Positions 33,419 through 41,637 of a DNA stretch of 64,000 bases are shown one piece after another. The first letter of the stretch is position 1. The number at the start of each line of letters is the position of its first letter. The DNA comes from Hymenobacter nivis. Its GTDB lineage: Bacteria > Bacteroidota > Bacteroidia > Cytophagales > Hymenobacteraceae. The notes beneath the pieces were generated by a model. The model did no database searches. It saw nothing but the letters and a program-made list of their open reading frames with translations, and had not been told where the DNA came from. Made by a program: the position numbers and the translations under genes. The stretch spans positions 372,001 through 436,000 of the forward strand of contig NZ_CP029145.1 of NCBI RefSeq assembly GCF_003149515.1, given 5' to 3'.

Positions 33419-34080
33419 ATCGGGTAATCAGATTCGGTAAGCGCTTCGCGGGAGGCGGGGCGCGTGGCCAGCAGGCGCACCACACTGGCCGGGCCGGCAT
33501 GGAAGCTGCCTTCGCGCAGCATCACGCCCAGCGTTTGATTTTCGAGTAGGGCGAGCCCGGCAAAGTCTCCGGCCAGCGCTGCCGGCTCGTAGCGTATGCC
33601 AGCCACGCGCGGGCCGCCCGAGGGCAAGCCCAGCTGCTGCGGGCTGAAGGTCTCCAAGAATAGGTGGCCGCCGGGGGCCAGGCTGGCGGCCGCGGCGGCG
33701 TGCACCGCCCGGCGATCGGCCGGCGCCAGGTGGGCGTAAATGAAGCCCACGGCATCGTAGTGGCCGGGGCGCCGCCAGCCCAGGGCCATGAGGCCGGCCA
33801 CCTGGTAGTCGAGGCGCACGCCCTGGGCCCCGGCCAGCCGCAGAGCCTTGGCGCGGGCCTCAGCGCTGAAATCCACGGCGGTTACCTCCCAGCCGCACTG
33901 GGCGGCGTACACCGCGTTGCGGCCCTCACCCTCGGCCAGTAGCAGCAGGCGGCCGGGCGGCAGCGCATCGAGCCGCTGGCGGAAGTAGGCGTTCGGCTCG
34001 GTGCCGTAAGCGTAGGCTTCCTCCGCGTAGCGCACATTCCAGAAATTGACGGCACTCGGGGAAATGGCTCCCATAAACAC
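33415..34080 (-). CDS. class I SAM-dependent methyltransferase inside the sulfur operon
   Basis: This 221-aa soluble methyltransferase is of the TehB/thiol-methyltransferase-like shape. It has NFWNVRYAEEAYAYGTEPNAYF, glycine-rich motif I GRLLLLAEGEGRNAVYAA, the motif II acidic residue in VTAVDFSAEARAKAL, YDAVGFIYAHLAP and SLAPGGHLFLETFSPQQ. Proteins starting with this Y-x-YGTxPN motif include tellurite/selenite and small-thiol methyltransferases. Its place between the two YeeE/YedE halves, overlapping the second by 4 bp, suggests a substrate that is a reduced sulfur (or Se/Te) species; this is an inference. An alternative start is two codons downstream (34074). Confidence 0.82.
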   Translation of the reverse strand: MFMGAISPSAVNFWNVRYAEEAYAYGTEPNAYFRQRLDALPPGRLLLLAEGEGRNAVYAAQCGWEVTAVDFSAEARAKALRLAGAQGVRLDYQVAGLMALGWRRPGHYDAVGFIYAHLAPADRRAVHAAAAASLAPGGHLFLETFSPQQLGLPSGGPRVAGIRYEPAALAGDFAGLALLENQTLGVMLREGSFHAGPASVVRLLATRPASREALTESDYPI

Positions 34081-34214
34081 TAATTTAAGGAGTTAATTAT
34101 TAGGATATTAGCAGAGGGGCCTTTAAGCGGCCCTTAGCTGATAGCTGTTGGTTTTCCTGTTCGAGTTCAGCTTGTTGCCGCTGAATCAATACGCAATTCA
34201 TTCAGGCCAAGTAC

Positions 34215-34775
34215 TTAAAACAACAGCGGGTAAATGACCCATGTCATTACCAGGCCCCCGGCAAAAAAGCCGACAACCGCCACCAGCGACACCCATTGCA
34301 GGTTGGACAGCCCCGAAATGGCGTGGCCCGAGGTGCAGCCGCCCGCGTAGCGCGTACCAAAGCCCACCAGAAAGCCGCCCAGCACCAGAAATACCCAGCC
34401 CTTCCAGTTGGCCAGGTTGTCGAGCGCGAACAGCTCGCGCGGCAGCAGGCCCGAAAAATCGGTGAGGTGCAGCTGCGTTTTCAGGTCGTGCACCGTGGCG
34501 GCCGAGATGTTGACGGCCGCGGGGTGGCCCAGCACCCGGTAGCCGAGGAAGCCGCCCAGCGCAATGCCCAGTACAAACACCAGGTTCCAGGTTTCGGCCC
34601 GCCAGTTATAGGTCAGAAACGGGATGCCCGCCGGTAGGCAGGCCGCGCACACATGGCGCAGTGAGCTGCTGATACCTAGTGCCTTATTGCCCACTAGTAG
34701 CAGCGCCGGTACCGTCAGGCCAATGAGCGGCCCGGCCACGTACCAGGGCCAGGGTTGGCGCAGAAATTCAAGCAT
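34215..34775 (-). CDS. YeeE/YedE thiosulfate-transport-family membrane protein
   Basis: This 186-aa membrane protein has about five hydrophobic segments. It carries the family motif FGTRYAGGCTSGHAISGLSNL, with the conserved Cys that relays thiosulfate in characterised YeeE proteins, and a second Cys pair region HVCAACLPAG. It is the larger of the two YeeE/YedE halves in this operon. It is followed, after 134 bp containing a small GGGGCC hairpin near 34113, by the methyltransferase. Confidence 0.85.
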   Translation of the reverse strand: MLEFLRQPWPWYVAGPLIGLTVPALLLVGNKALGISSSLRHVCAACLPAGIPFLTYNWRAETWNLVFVLGIALGGFLGYRVLGHPAAVNISAATVHDLKTQLHLTDFSGLLPRELFALDNLANWKGWVFLVLGGFLVGFGTRYAGGCTSGHAISGLSNLQWVSLVAVVGFFAGGLVMTWVIYPLLF

Positions 34776-34805
34776 AAAAATAGGTTTCGGAATAGAAAAG
34801 AGGGG

Positions 34806-35147
34806 CTATTTGGTCGTCAGCGGCTCGGGCCAGCCGAGCACCCCGCCCAGCAGGTTGCTGATGTGGGAGAAGCCGGCCTTGGTGAGCTGCTCAGCCGCTC
34901 TGGCCGAGCGGGCCCCGCTGCGGCAGTACATGTTGGTGGGCCGGTTTTTGGCGAGTGCCACTAAGCGCAGTCCGAAGTCGGGTGCGGTAACGTCGATGTT
35001 GACTGCGCTAGGCAGATGGCCGGCGGTGAATCCGTCGGGCCGGCGCACGTCCAGGAGCACCGCGCCGGACTGGCGCAGGCCCTCGGCGAATTGCGCAGGC
35101 GTCAGGTTTTGATAAGCCGGAGCGGGAGCTTGCGAAATACTGAACAT
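34806..35147 (-). CDS. single-domain rhodanese
   Basis: This 113-aa protein has a complete rhodanese domain: LTPAQFAEGLRQSGAVLLDVRRPDGFTAGHLPSAVNID, then the active-site loop NMYCRSGARSARAAEQL with the persulfide-forming Cys, and SNLLGGVLGWPEPLTTK. It transfers sulfane sulfur between thiosulfate or persulfides and acceptors. There is no signal peptide from the start at 35147, so it is cytosolic. It lies between the MBL-rhodanese and YeeE/YedE genes, in line with sulfane-sulfur processing after uptake. Confidence 0.9.
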   Translation of the reverse strand: MFSISQAPAPAYQNLTPAQFAEGLRQSGAVLLDVRRPDGFTAGHLPSAVNIDVTAPDFGLRLVALAKNRPTNMYCRSGARSARAAEQLTKAGFSHISNLLGGVLGWPEPLTTK

Positions 35148-35307
35148 TATGAAAGGGTGGGGTAAAACAGAATGGGGAGAACCCGTGCGCCGGGCCTGAG
35201 CAGTGAATTGTGGGCGGGGGTTTTTTAAGCGTCGCTTGTTTTGCAAAACAACGAGCTGCGAAGAAAGCAATGTCAGTTTGGTAACTGCTGTTACGCTGCC
35301 GAGCTGC

Positions 35308-36663
35308 TTAGTGCGCCGCCGTGGCTGGCTGGAAGGACTTCACGGCCTCGCCCAAATCCAGCACTTCGGTGCCGGGCAGGGCGGCGGCCACGATGCTGCT
35401 GCCGGCCGCTGAGCGGTAGCCGCCCGCGCAATGCACCACCACCGGCTTGCCAGTCGGAATCTCGGGGGCCCGCTCGCGCAGCTCGGGCAGCGGAATGCTG
35501 AGGGAGCCCGTGAAAATGGGCTCGTCGCGGTGCTCCACCGGGTTGCGGATATCCACGATGGTGTAGCGCTCCGGATGCTGGCGAAACTGCTCCACGTCGA
35601 GCACCGGCATTGTGGCCCCGGTGGCTGGGGTGCCCACAAGCGCGCCCGCAAGCAGCGGCTCGTAGCCGATTTTGGCCGTTTTCTGAATCAGGTCTTCCCG
35701 CGTTGCCGCGTCGGTGGCGAGGAGGTAAAACGACTCTTCCGGCCCCACAATGGAGCCCAGCCAGGTCTCGAACTTGCCGCCCTGCTGGATGTTGATGGCC
35801 CCGGCCACGTGGCCTTTTTTGAATACAGCCTCGGGGCGCGCGTCTATTACCACGGCCCCGGCGGCCAGCGCCGTGCCGGCAGCCAGGCGCGGCACCCGCT
35901 GCACGCTCGGCGCATAGGCGGGCGCACCGGCCTTGTTGAGGGCCACATCGTAGCCGAAGTATTTGGGAATGAAGGGCTGGTCGGCCAGTAGCTCTTTGAT
36001 GAAAGCTTCCTCGCCCAGCGGGCGCAGCATGGGGTTACCGGTTTTCTCGGTCCCGATGGTGCTGCTATTGGCTCCGCTTAGGGCCTTGCCGCAGAGGCTG
36101 CCCGCGCCGTGGGCGGGGTACACCAGCACGGCAGCGGCCAGCGGCAGCAGCTTTTCGCGCAGGCTGTGGTAGAGCTGTCGGGCCAGCTCCTCGCGCTTGG
36201 CCGTGGTGTTGCCGGCCTTTTCACGCAGGTCGGGCCGGCCCACGTCGCCGATGAAAAGCGTGTCGCCGGTGAATACGGCCACATCCTGGCCCTCGCGGGC
36301 CAGCACAATGCTGATGGAATCGGGCGAGTGGCCGGGCGTGTTCAGGGCCCGAAACGTGAGCTTGCCGCTGGTAAAAGCATCGCCCTCGTCAAAGGCCTCG
36401 TGGGCGTAATCGGCCCCCAGCAGCTTGCTCACGCGGATAACGGCCCCGGTGGCCTGCGCAATTTCGAGATGGCTGCTCACGAAGTCGGCGTGGGGATGGG
36501 TTTCGATAACGGCCACGATTTTAGCGGCATTCACCTGGGCGTAGTCGTAGTAGGGCTGCGGGTTGCGGGCCGGGTCGATGAGCACAACTTCGCGGGCACA
36601 CTCGCTCAGAATGGCGTAGGAGAAATGGGCCAGGCCCTTGTCTTCAAACTGTTCGATTTTCAT
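35308..36663 (-). CDS. MBL-fold hydrolase fused to tandem rhodanese domains (persulfide dioxygenase/Blh type)
   Basis: This 451-aa protein starts with a metallo-beta-lactamase domain of the ETHE1/Blh type: ETHPHADFVSSHLE gives His56, His58, Asp60 and His65, then LNTPGHSPDSISI and VFTGDTLFIGDVGRPDL. Two rhodanese domains follow. The first (about 260-350) has no active-site Cys in its loop (YLLATDAATRE). The second (about 355-451) has VVVHCAGGYRSAAGS with Cys412. This is the layout of proteins that oxidise glutathione or other low-molecular-weight persulfides to sulfite and thiosulfate. In the BigR operons of proteobacteria a related protein sits with an ArsR regulator and a TauE-like exporter, the same neighbours as here. 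Confidence 0.9.
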   Translation of the reverse strand: MKIEQFEDKGLAHFSYAILSECAREVVLIDPARNPQPYYDYAQVNAAKIVAVIETHPHADFVSSHLEIAQATGAVIRVSKLLGADYAHEAFDEGDAFTSGKLTFRALNTPGHSPDSISIVLAREGQDVAVFTGDTLFIGDVGRPDLREKAGNTTAKREELARQLYHSLREKLLPLAAAVLVYPAHGAGSLCGKALSGANSSTIGTEKTGNPMLRPLGEEAFIKELLADQPFIPKYFGYDVALNKAGAPAYAPSVQRVPRLAAGTALAAGAVVIDARPEAVFKKGHVAGAINIQQGGKFETWLGSIVGPEESFYLLATDAATREDLIQKTAKIGYEPLLAGALVGTPATGATMPVLDVEQFRQHPERYTIVDIRNPVEHRDEPIFTGSLSIPLPELRERAPEIPTGKPVVVHCAGGYRSAAGSSIVAAALPGTEVLDLGEAVKSFQPATAAH

Positions 36664-36708
36664 AAAAAGCAACGAAAAAACGGTTGGGAGAAAGTAGAAC
36701 GCGTGCCT

Positions 36709-37524
36709 TTAGCCGTGGTGAAACAGCAGCTCTTTGGTGAGAATAAACGTGCCCATCGCCAGCGTGAACCAGCCAAATGCCGGCTTCAGCCGGGCCCCCG
36801 GAATGAAGCGGGCCAGGTAGGTGCCCAGCACGATGCCGCCGAGCGCAAAGGCCAGAAAGCCCAGCAAAAACGGCCACGCAATGGGCGTGCCCGCGCTCAA
36901 ATCGCCCGTAAAGCCGATGAGCGAGTTCAGGGCGATGATGGCCAGCGAGGTGCCCACGGCCAGCTTCATGGGCAGGCGCGCCCCCAGCACCAGCGCCGGA
37001 ATAATGAGGAAGCCGCCCCCCGCGCCCACAAAACCCGTGAGCGCGCCCACCACCAGGCCAATGCCCAGCACGAGCGGGTAGTTGAAGGCCTGCGGCTGCA
37101 CCTCTTCATCGACCGCCACCGCGGCCGGCCGGCTGCGAATCATGGACGTGGCCGCCCCCACCATCAGCACGGCGAAGGCCACCAGTACCAGCAGGTCTTT
37201 GGTGAAAACGAGGCGGCCCACCGTGAACAGCTCGTGCGGAATGGCTGGCATGAGCACCTTGCGCACCAGAAACACCGATACCAGCGAGGGTATCAGAAAT
37301 ACCACGGCCGTTTTCAGCGATACCAGGCCCTTGCGGAAGTAGCCCGAGGCCCCCACCACCGACGTGCTGCCCACCACAAACAGCGAGTAGGCAGTGCTCA
37401 GCACCGGGCTCACGCCCATCAGGTACACCAGCACGGGCACCGTGAGGATGGAGCCCCCGCCGCCCATAATGCCGAGCGCAAGGCCAATGAAAATGGCGGC
37501 GAAGTAGCCGAGGTAGTGCAGCAT
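36709..37524 (-). CDS. TauE/SafE-family sulfite/organosulfonate exporter
   Basis: This 271-aa polytopic membrane protein has the two-repeat TauE/SafE pattern: [23 protein letters not shown] near the N terminus and [46 protein letters not shown] in the second half, ending in TM helices around [14 protein letters not shown]. The start at 37524 (MLHYLGYF) gives a first TM helix directly; the in-frame extension lacks family features. It is directly downstream of the ArsR-type regulator (69-bp gap) and would export sulfite made by the persulfide dioxygenase. Confidence 0.88.
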   Translation of the reverse strand: MLHYLGYFAAIFIGLALGIMGGGGSILTVPVLVYLMGVSPVLSTAYSLFVVGSTSVVGASGYFRKGLVSLKTAVVFLIPSLVSVFLVRKVLMPAIPHELFTVGRLVFTKDLLVLVAFAVLMVGAATSMIRSRPAAVAVDEEVQPQAFNYPLVLGIGLVVGALTGFVGAGGGFLIIPALVLGARLPMKLAVGTSLAIIALNSLIGFTGDLSAGTPIAWPFLLGFLAFALGGIVLGTYLARFIPGARLKPAFGWFTLAMGTFILTKELLFHHG

Positions 37525-37592
37525 GAGCGCGAAGAAGACGTATGAATTTATGATTGTTTGTTCATGTATTGCAGCAAAAAAAACCGCGCCTT

Positions 37593-37916
37593 TTACAGAA
37601 ACGTACACGCGGCCAGGCACTGAATCACGTCGATGACTTCGCGCATTTTCAGGGCGTAGTAGATGTTTTTGCCGTCGCGGGTGCTGCTCAAAATGCCTTT
37701 GAGTTTCATGCCCGAGAGGTGGTGGGAGAGCAGGCTCTGCTCGACGCTGAGCCGCTCGCTGATGTCGGAAACCGACAGGCTTTCCTGCGCGGCCAGCAGC
37801 TGCACGATGGCAATGCGGGTGGGGTGGGCGGTGGTTTTCAGGATAAAGGCCACCTTCTCCATCTTCTCAACGGAGAGGCCCATATCAACGGCAACGGGGG
37901 AAACGGTAAGTACCAT
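37593..37916 (-). CDS. ArsR/SmtB-type winged-helix regulator of the sulfur operon
   Basis: This 107-aa protein has the ArsR winged helix: KVAFILKTTAHPTRIAIVQLLAAQESLSVSDISERLSVEQSLLSHHLSGMKLKGILSSTRDGKNIYYAL. The only Cys residues are Cys100 and Cys104 in VIQCLAACTFL at the C terminus. Persulfide sensors such as BigR/SqrR use two Cys, one in the alpha-2 helix and one in the C-terminal helix; here both lie near the C terminus, so the sensing chemistry (persulfide bridge or metal site) may differ. It is the first gene of the minus-strand sulfur cluster and is expected to repress it from an operator near 37928-37956. Confidence 0.85.
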   Translation of the reverse strand: MVLTVSPVAVDMGLSVEKMEKVAFILKTTAHPTRIAIVQLLAAQESLSVSDISERLSVEQSLLSHHLSGMKLKGILSSTRDGKNIYYALKMREVIDVIQCLAACTFL

Positions 37917-37927
37917 AGCAGGTACAA

Positions 37928-37956
37928 ATATATGAATAAATTTTCATGCGTATGGC
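37928..37956. promoter_or_regulatory. candidate ArsR operator
   Basis: ATATATGAATAAATTTTCATGCGTAT contains the inverted repeat ATGAA-n6-TTCAT with further partial symmetry (ATA...TAT), in an AT-rich stretch just upstream of the regulator's start codon. The position suits autoregulation and control of the genes downstream of it. Binding has not been tested and the match is short. Confidence 0.35.
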
Positions 37957-37968
37957 CGTAAATCTTCC

Positions 37969-38211
37969 ATGAGTGTCCGGCGTTGGGATATTATTCTTAA
38001 AATCAGCGCTTTTCCCACCGACCCTAATTTGATAAGCTTTGACCCGGCTGACCGCAAGTTTGTGGCCGCCGCCCGCACTCATCCTGCTAGCCCATGCACT
38101 GTCAACGCCACCGATTCGGATTGGCATCATGCGCAAGCTGATTTGGCCCGGCATGGTGTGCAAGTAGAGTTTATTCGTCCTACTGAAATGACTATGCCGC
38201 GGCGGAGTTAA
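37969..38211 (+). pseudogene. C-terminal remnant of a PIN-domain-like toxin
   Basis: The 80-codon frame contains FPTDPNLISFDPADRKFVAAARTHP, NATDSDWHHAQADLARHGVQVEFI. This is the ending of a common PIN-domain-like toxin type, in which FD-x-SDRKFVA and N-x-VDSDW are conserved. The first two thirds of such a protein (with the N-terminal acidic residues) are missing, and no antitoxin gene is visible upstream. Its 3' end overlaps the 3' end of the RND permease gene by 20 bp. It is best read as a decayed toxin gene. Confidence 0.5.
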
Positions 38212-41200
38212 TTGTCGCTGCCTCCCCGCCCCCATAGGCCAGGCGGAGCAGGCTGGGCAGCACCACCAGCAGCAGGGGCAGGGCCAGCAACAGGCCCCCG
38301 ATGACGGCGATGGCCAGGGGCTGGTGCAGCTGGGCCCCGGCCCCGATGCCCAGCGCCAGCGGTAGCAGTGCGGCAATGGCGGCCAGGGCCGTCATCAGCT
38401 TGGGGCGCAGGCGGGCGGCAATGGCGTAGCCGATGGCCGCCGCCACGGGGCCCCCTTCGGCGCGGAAGTCGTTGAACTGCTGGAAGGTGAAGATGGCGTT
38501 TTCGCCGATGATGCCCACCACCATGATGAGGCCGGTGTAGGAGCCCACGTTCAGGGGCGTGTGGGTGAGGTAGAGGGCCAGGCTGCCGCCGGCGGGCCCC
38601 AGGATGGCCACCAGCAGGATAAGGCCCGCAGCTTTCAGGTCTTTAAACAGGAACAGCCCGACGGCAAACACTAGCAGGCACGCCGTGCCCAGGATGGTGA
38701 GCAGCTCCTGAAACGACTGCTGCTGCTCGGCAAACGAGCCGCCGTACTGCACGAAGTAGCCGGGCGGCAGCGGCACCTGGCGGGCAATTTTCTGCTGAAT
38801 CTCGCGCACCGCCGAGCCCAGGTCGCGCCCGTCGAGACGGGCCGTGACGGCCGTCATGGCCTGCAAATTCTCGCGCTCCAGTTCGGCGCTGCTCGTGCTC
38901 ACGGCCACGGTAGCCAGCTCGTCGAGGCGGCGGCGCTGGCCGCTGGGCAGGAACACGGGCTCGGCGCGCATCTGGGCCAGAGTGGCTTGGGCGGCGCCGG
39001 GGTAGCGCAGGCGGATGTTGAGCAGTTGCTCGCCGCTGAGCACATTGCCGGCCACGGTGCCCCCGAGCTGGGTTTGGAGCTGGGTCTGGAAGGCGAGGGC
39101 CGTGAGGCCGAACTGCGCGAGCCGCCGCGGGTCGGGGCGCACGTCCACGGAGGGCCCCACGCGCACAATGCCGTTGAAGACGTCGGCCGTGCCGGGTGTT
39201 TTTCCCACCACGGCGGCCACTTGGTCGGCCAGGGCGTAGCGCCGGGCAGCGTCGGGCCCAAACACCTTGATTTCGATGGGCTGCACGGTGCTCATCAGGT
39301 CGCCGAGCATGTCGCCGATCACCTGGCCGAAGTCAATCACCAGTGCCGGCTCGGTAGCGGCGATGCGCTGGCGCAGGTCGGCAATCACTTCCTCGGTGGT
39401 GCGCTCGCGGCTGGTTTTGAGGCGGATGAGGTAGTCGCCCCGGTTGGGCTCGGTGATGAAAAAGCCCATTTGGGTGCCGGTGCGGCGTGAGTAGCTGGCC
39501 ACCTCCGGTACCTGTTGGATCAGGGTTTCGGCACGGCGCAGTATCCGGTCGGTTTCGTCGAGGCTGGTGCCGGGCGGCGAATTGTAGTCGAGCACAATGG
39601 CACCCTCGTCCATCTCGGGCAAAAAGCCAGTGGCCAGCCGCGGAATGACGAAGGCCATCAGCCCAACAAGCAGCAGGATGCCCACCACGCTGTAAGCAGG
39701 GTGGCGAATGACCGAGCGCACCCACGGAATGTCGTGGTGCGTTTGGGTGGCGGTGGGGGCCCCGCCGCCGCGCAGAGGAGCCGAAGGTGCAAAGGCACCG
39801 GTGGCCAGCTCCAGGCTGTCGTCGGCCGCCACTGTTATTGCGTCCGCGGGGGCATCCGGTGGGCCAAAGCCGTCGTTGGCCGGGGCCGCGCCATCGGGCC
39901 GGGCCGCGCTGGGCCGCTTACTCAGCAGTAAGTACACCACCGGCAGCCCTAACCAAGCCACGAAAAACGAGCAAATCAGGGCCACCACCATCGTGGTGGC
40001 CAGCACCTTGAAGTAGGCCCCGGCCACGCCGCCCAGCAGCGCGAAGGGCAGGAAAATGACGATGGTGCTGAGGCTGGAGCCCACCAGCGACGGCAGCAGG
40101 TGACGTACCGAGCGTTGCACCACGGCCCCGGGGGTGGCGTCCGGGTGCTCCTCGCCCACGCGGTGCAGCTGCTCCACCATCACCACGGCGTCGTCAATCA
40201 TCAGGCCGATGGCGGCGGCCAGGGCCCCCAGCGTCATGATGTTCAGCGAGTAGCCGAGGCCGAAGTAGAGCACGGCTAGGGTGAGGGCCAGCGCCACGGG
40301 CAGCGTAAGCACCAGCGTGAGCGAGGCCCGCCACGAGCGCAGAAATAGCGCCGTAACTACCAGCGCCAGCGCCAGGCCAATCCAGAGCGAATCCTGCACC
40401 GAGCGCACTACCTCCGACACGAAATCGGCCTGGTCGTAGTACGGGGCCAGGGTGATGCCCTTGGGAAGGCCCGCCCGCAGGGCCGCCACCTTGGCCGCCA
40501 CGCCCGCGCTGACGGCCACCACGTTGGCGGCGGGCTGGCGCAGCACCGAAATCAGTACCGCGTCGTGGCCGTTGGCGTTGATGCGGGTGTACTCGGGCTG
40601 CTCGCCGATGCGCACCGTGGCCACATCGGCCAGACGTACCACGCGGCGGTTGTCGTTGCGCAGCACTACGTTTTCCAGGTCTTCCTTTTGCTGAATGGTG
40701 GCGTCCGTCACCGTCAGGTAAAGGCGGCGGTAATCGGCCAGGTAGCCGTTGCTGAGTACGAAATTGGTGTTGCCCAGGGCCGTCTGCACGTCGTCGGGGC
40801 CCAGGCCCAGGGCGGCCAGCTGGTTGGGAATCAGCTCTACCTGGTACTCCTTGGTGCGCCCGCCCTGCACCTGCACCGCGGCCACGCCCTCGACCTGCGA
40901 GATGAACGGCTTGATGGTGAACAGCGCCAGCCGACGCAGCTCCAGGGGCGAGCGGCCCGGGGCCTCCAGCGTGTAGCCCATCACCGGCAGGATGGCCGGG
41001 TTCATGCGCTCGACGCTGATGGAAATGTTGGCCGGCAGGTTGCCGCGGGCCTGGTTGAGGCGGCTCTCGATGAGCTGCTGGGCCTGCACCACGTCTACGC
41101 CCCAGTTCAGGAAGGCCGAGATTTCGCACGAGCCGCGGCTGGTGGTCGAGCGTAGCAGGCGCAGGCCTGGCACCTGCTTCATGGCGTCTTCCAGGGGCTT

Positions 41201-41392
41201 GGTCACGGTCACCATCACGCGGTCGGTGGGGGCCAGGCCCACGTCGGCAATCACCTTCACCTTCGGAAACGTCACCTCCGGAAACAGGGCCACGTTCAGC
41301 CGCCGGTAAGCCAGCCCGCCCAGCGCGAGGGCCAGCGCCAGCACCACCGCAATGGGGGCTTTGTAGGCTTGGAAAAAGGAAGGGCGCGGCAT
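38192..41392 (-). CDS. RND-superfamily efflux permease
   Basis: This 1066-aa protein has the 12-TM RND plan with two large periplasmic regions. TM1 (IAVVLALALALGGLAYRRL), ALFPEVTFPKVKVIADVGLAPTDRVMVTVTKPLEDAMKQVPGL, TM4 AAIGLMIDDAVVMVEQLHRV, the second porter FLPEMDEGAIVLDYNSPPGTSLDETDRIL and TM10-12 are all present. A Pro/Ala-rich cytosolic insert of about 60 residues lies between the halves (about 500-560). Residues such as IDDAVVMVE resemble the proton-relay region. It is more like the Bacteroidota heavy-metal/multidrug hybrid group than AcrB, so the substrate is not assigned. The adaptor and TolC genes lie upstream on the same strand, and a family-A palindrome lies between permease and adaptor. 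Confidence 0.9.
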   Translation of the reverse strand: MPRPSFFQAYKAPIAVVLALALALGGLAYRRLNVALFPEVTFPKVKVIADVGLAPTDRVMVTVTKPLEDAMKQVPGLRLLRSTTSRGSCEISAFLNWGVDVVQAQQLIESRLNQARGNLPANISISVERMNPAILPVMGYTLEAPGRSPLELRRLALFTIKPFISQVEGVAAVQVQGGRTKEYQVELIPNQLAALGLGPDDVQTALGNTNFVLSNGYLADYRRLYLTVTDATIQQKEDLENVVLRNDNRRVVRLADVATVRIGEQPEYTRINANGHDAVLISVLRQPAANVVAVSAGVAAKVAALRAGLPKGITLAPYYDQADFVSEVVRSVQDSLWIGLALALVVTALFLRSWRASLTLVLTLPVALALTLAVLYFGLGYSLNIMTLGALAAAIGLMIDDAVVMVEQLHRVGEEHPDATPGAVVQRSVRHLLPSLVGSSLSTIVIFLPFALLGGVAGAYFKVLATTMVVALICSFFVAWLGLPVVYLLLSKRPSAARPDGAAPANDGFGPPDAPADAITVAADDSLELATGAFAPSAPLRGGGAPTATQTHHDIPWVRSVIRHPAYSVVGILLLVGLMAFVIPRLATGFLPEMDEGAIVLDYNSPPGTSLDETDRILRRAETLIQQVPEVASYSRRTGTQMGFFITEPNRGDYLIRLKTSRERTTEEVIADLRQRIAATEPALVIDFGQVIGDMLGDLMSTVQPIEIKVFGPDAARRYALADQVAAVVGKTPGTADVFNGIVRVGPSVDVRPDPRRLAQFGLTALAFQTQLQTQLGGTVAGNVLSGEQLLNIRLRYPGAAQATLAQMRAEPVFLPSGQRRRLDELATVAVSTSSAELERENLQAMTAVTARLDGRDLGSAVREIQQKIARQVPLPPGYFVQYGGSFAEQQQSFQELLTILGTACLLVFAVGLFLFKDLKAAGLILLVAILGPAGGSLALYLTHTPLNVGSYTGLIMVVGIIGENAIFTFQQFNDFRAEGGPVAAAIGYAIAARLRPKLMTALAAIAALLPLALGIGAGAQLHQPLAIAVIGGLLLALPLLLVVLPSLLRLAYGGGEAATINSAAA

Positions 41393-41422
41393 GAGAGGAA
41401 AAGGTATAGTTTTGAAAATCAA

Positions 41423-41518
41423 AACGTCATGCTGAGCGAAGTCGAAGCATCTCTACTGCTCAGCTAATCATAATTACTGCCGTGGGAGAGATGCTTCGAC
41501 TCCGCTCAGCACGACGTT
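41423..41518. repeat. family-A palindromic element between efflux genes
   Basis: AACGTCATGCTGAGCG at 41423 and CGCTCAGCACGACGTT ending at 41518 bound the element; the stems continue with GTCGAAGCATCTCT / AGAGATGCTTCGAC around the spacer CTAATCATAATTACTG. It lies between the adaptor stop and the permease start, 30 bp before the latter. Confidence 0.8.
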
Positions 41519-41560
41519 CTTTTTCAGTACGATGTTCTTTTAGCGACGCTGAATAACCCG

Positions 41561-41612
41561 TTGATTACTGCCGCGGGAAAGATGCTTCGCTGCGCTCTGC
41601 ATGACGTTCTTT
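41561..41612. repeat. half copy of the family-A element
   Basis: GATTACTGCCGCGGGAAAGATGC followed by TTCGCTGCGCTCTGCATGACG is one arm plus spacer of the family-A repeat, closest to the variant at 17787-17875. It lies 40 bp from the full copy, so this gap between two pump genes holds one and a half elements. Confidence 0.65.
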
Positions 41613-41637
41613 CAGCCAACCTGAGTAACACGAATGG

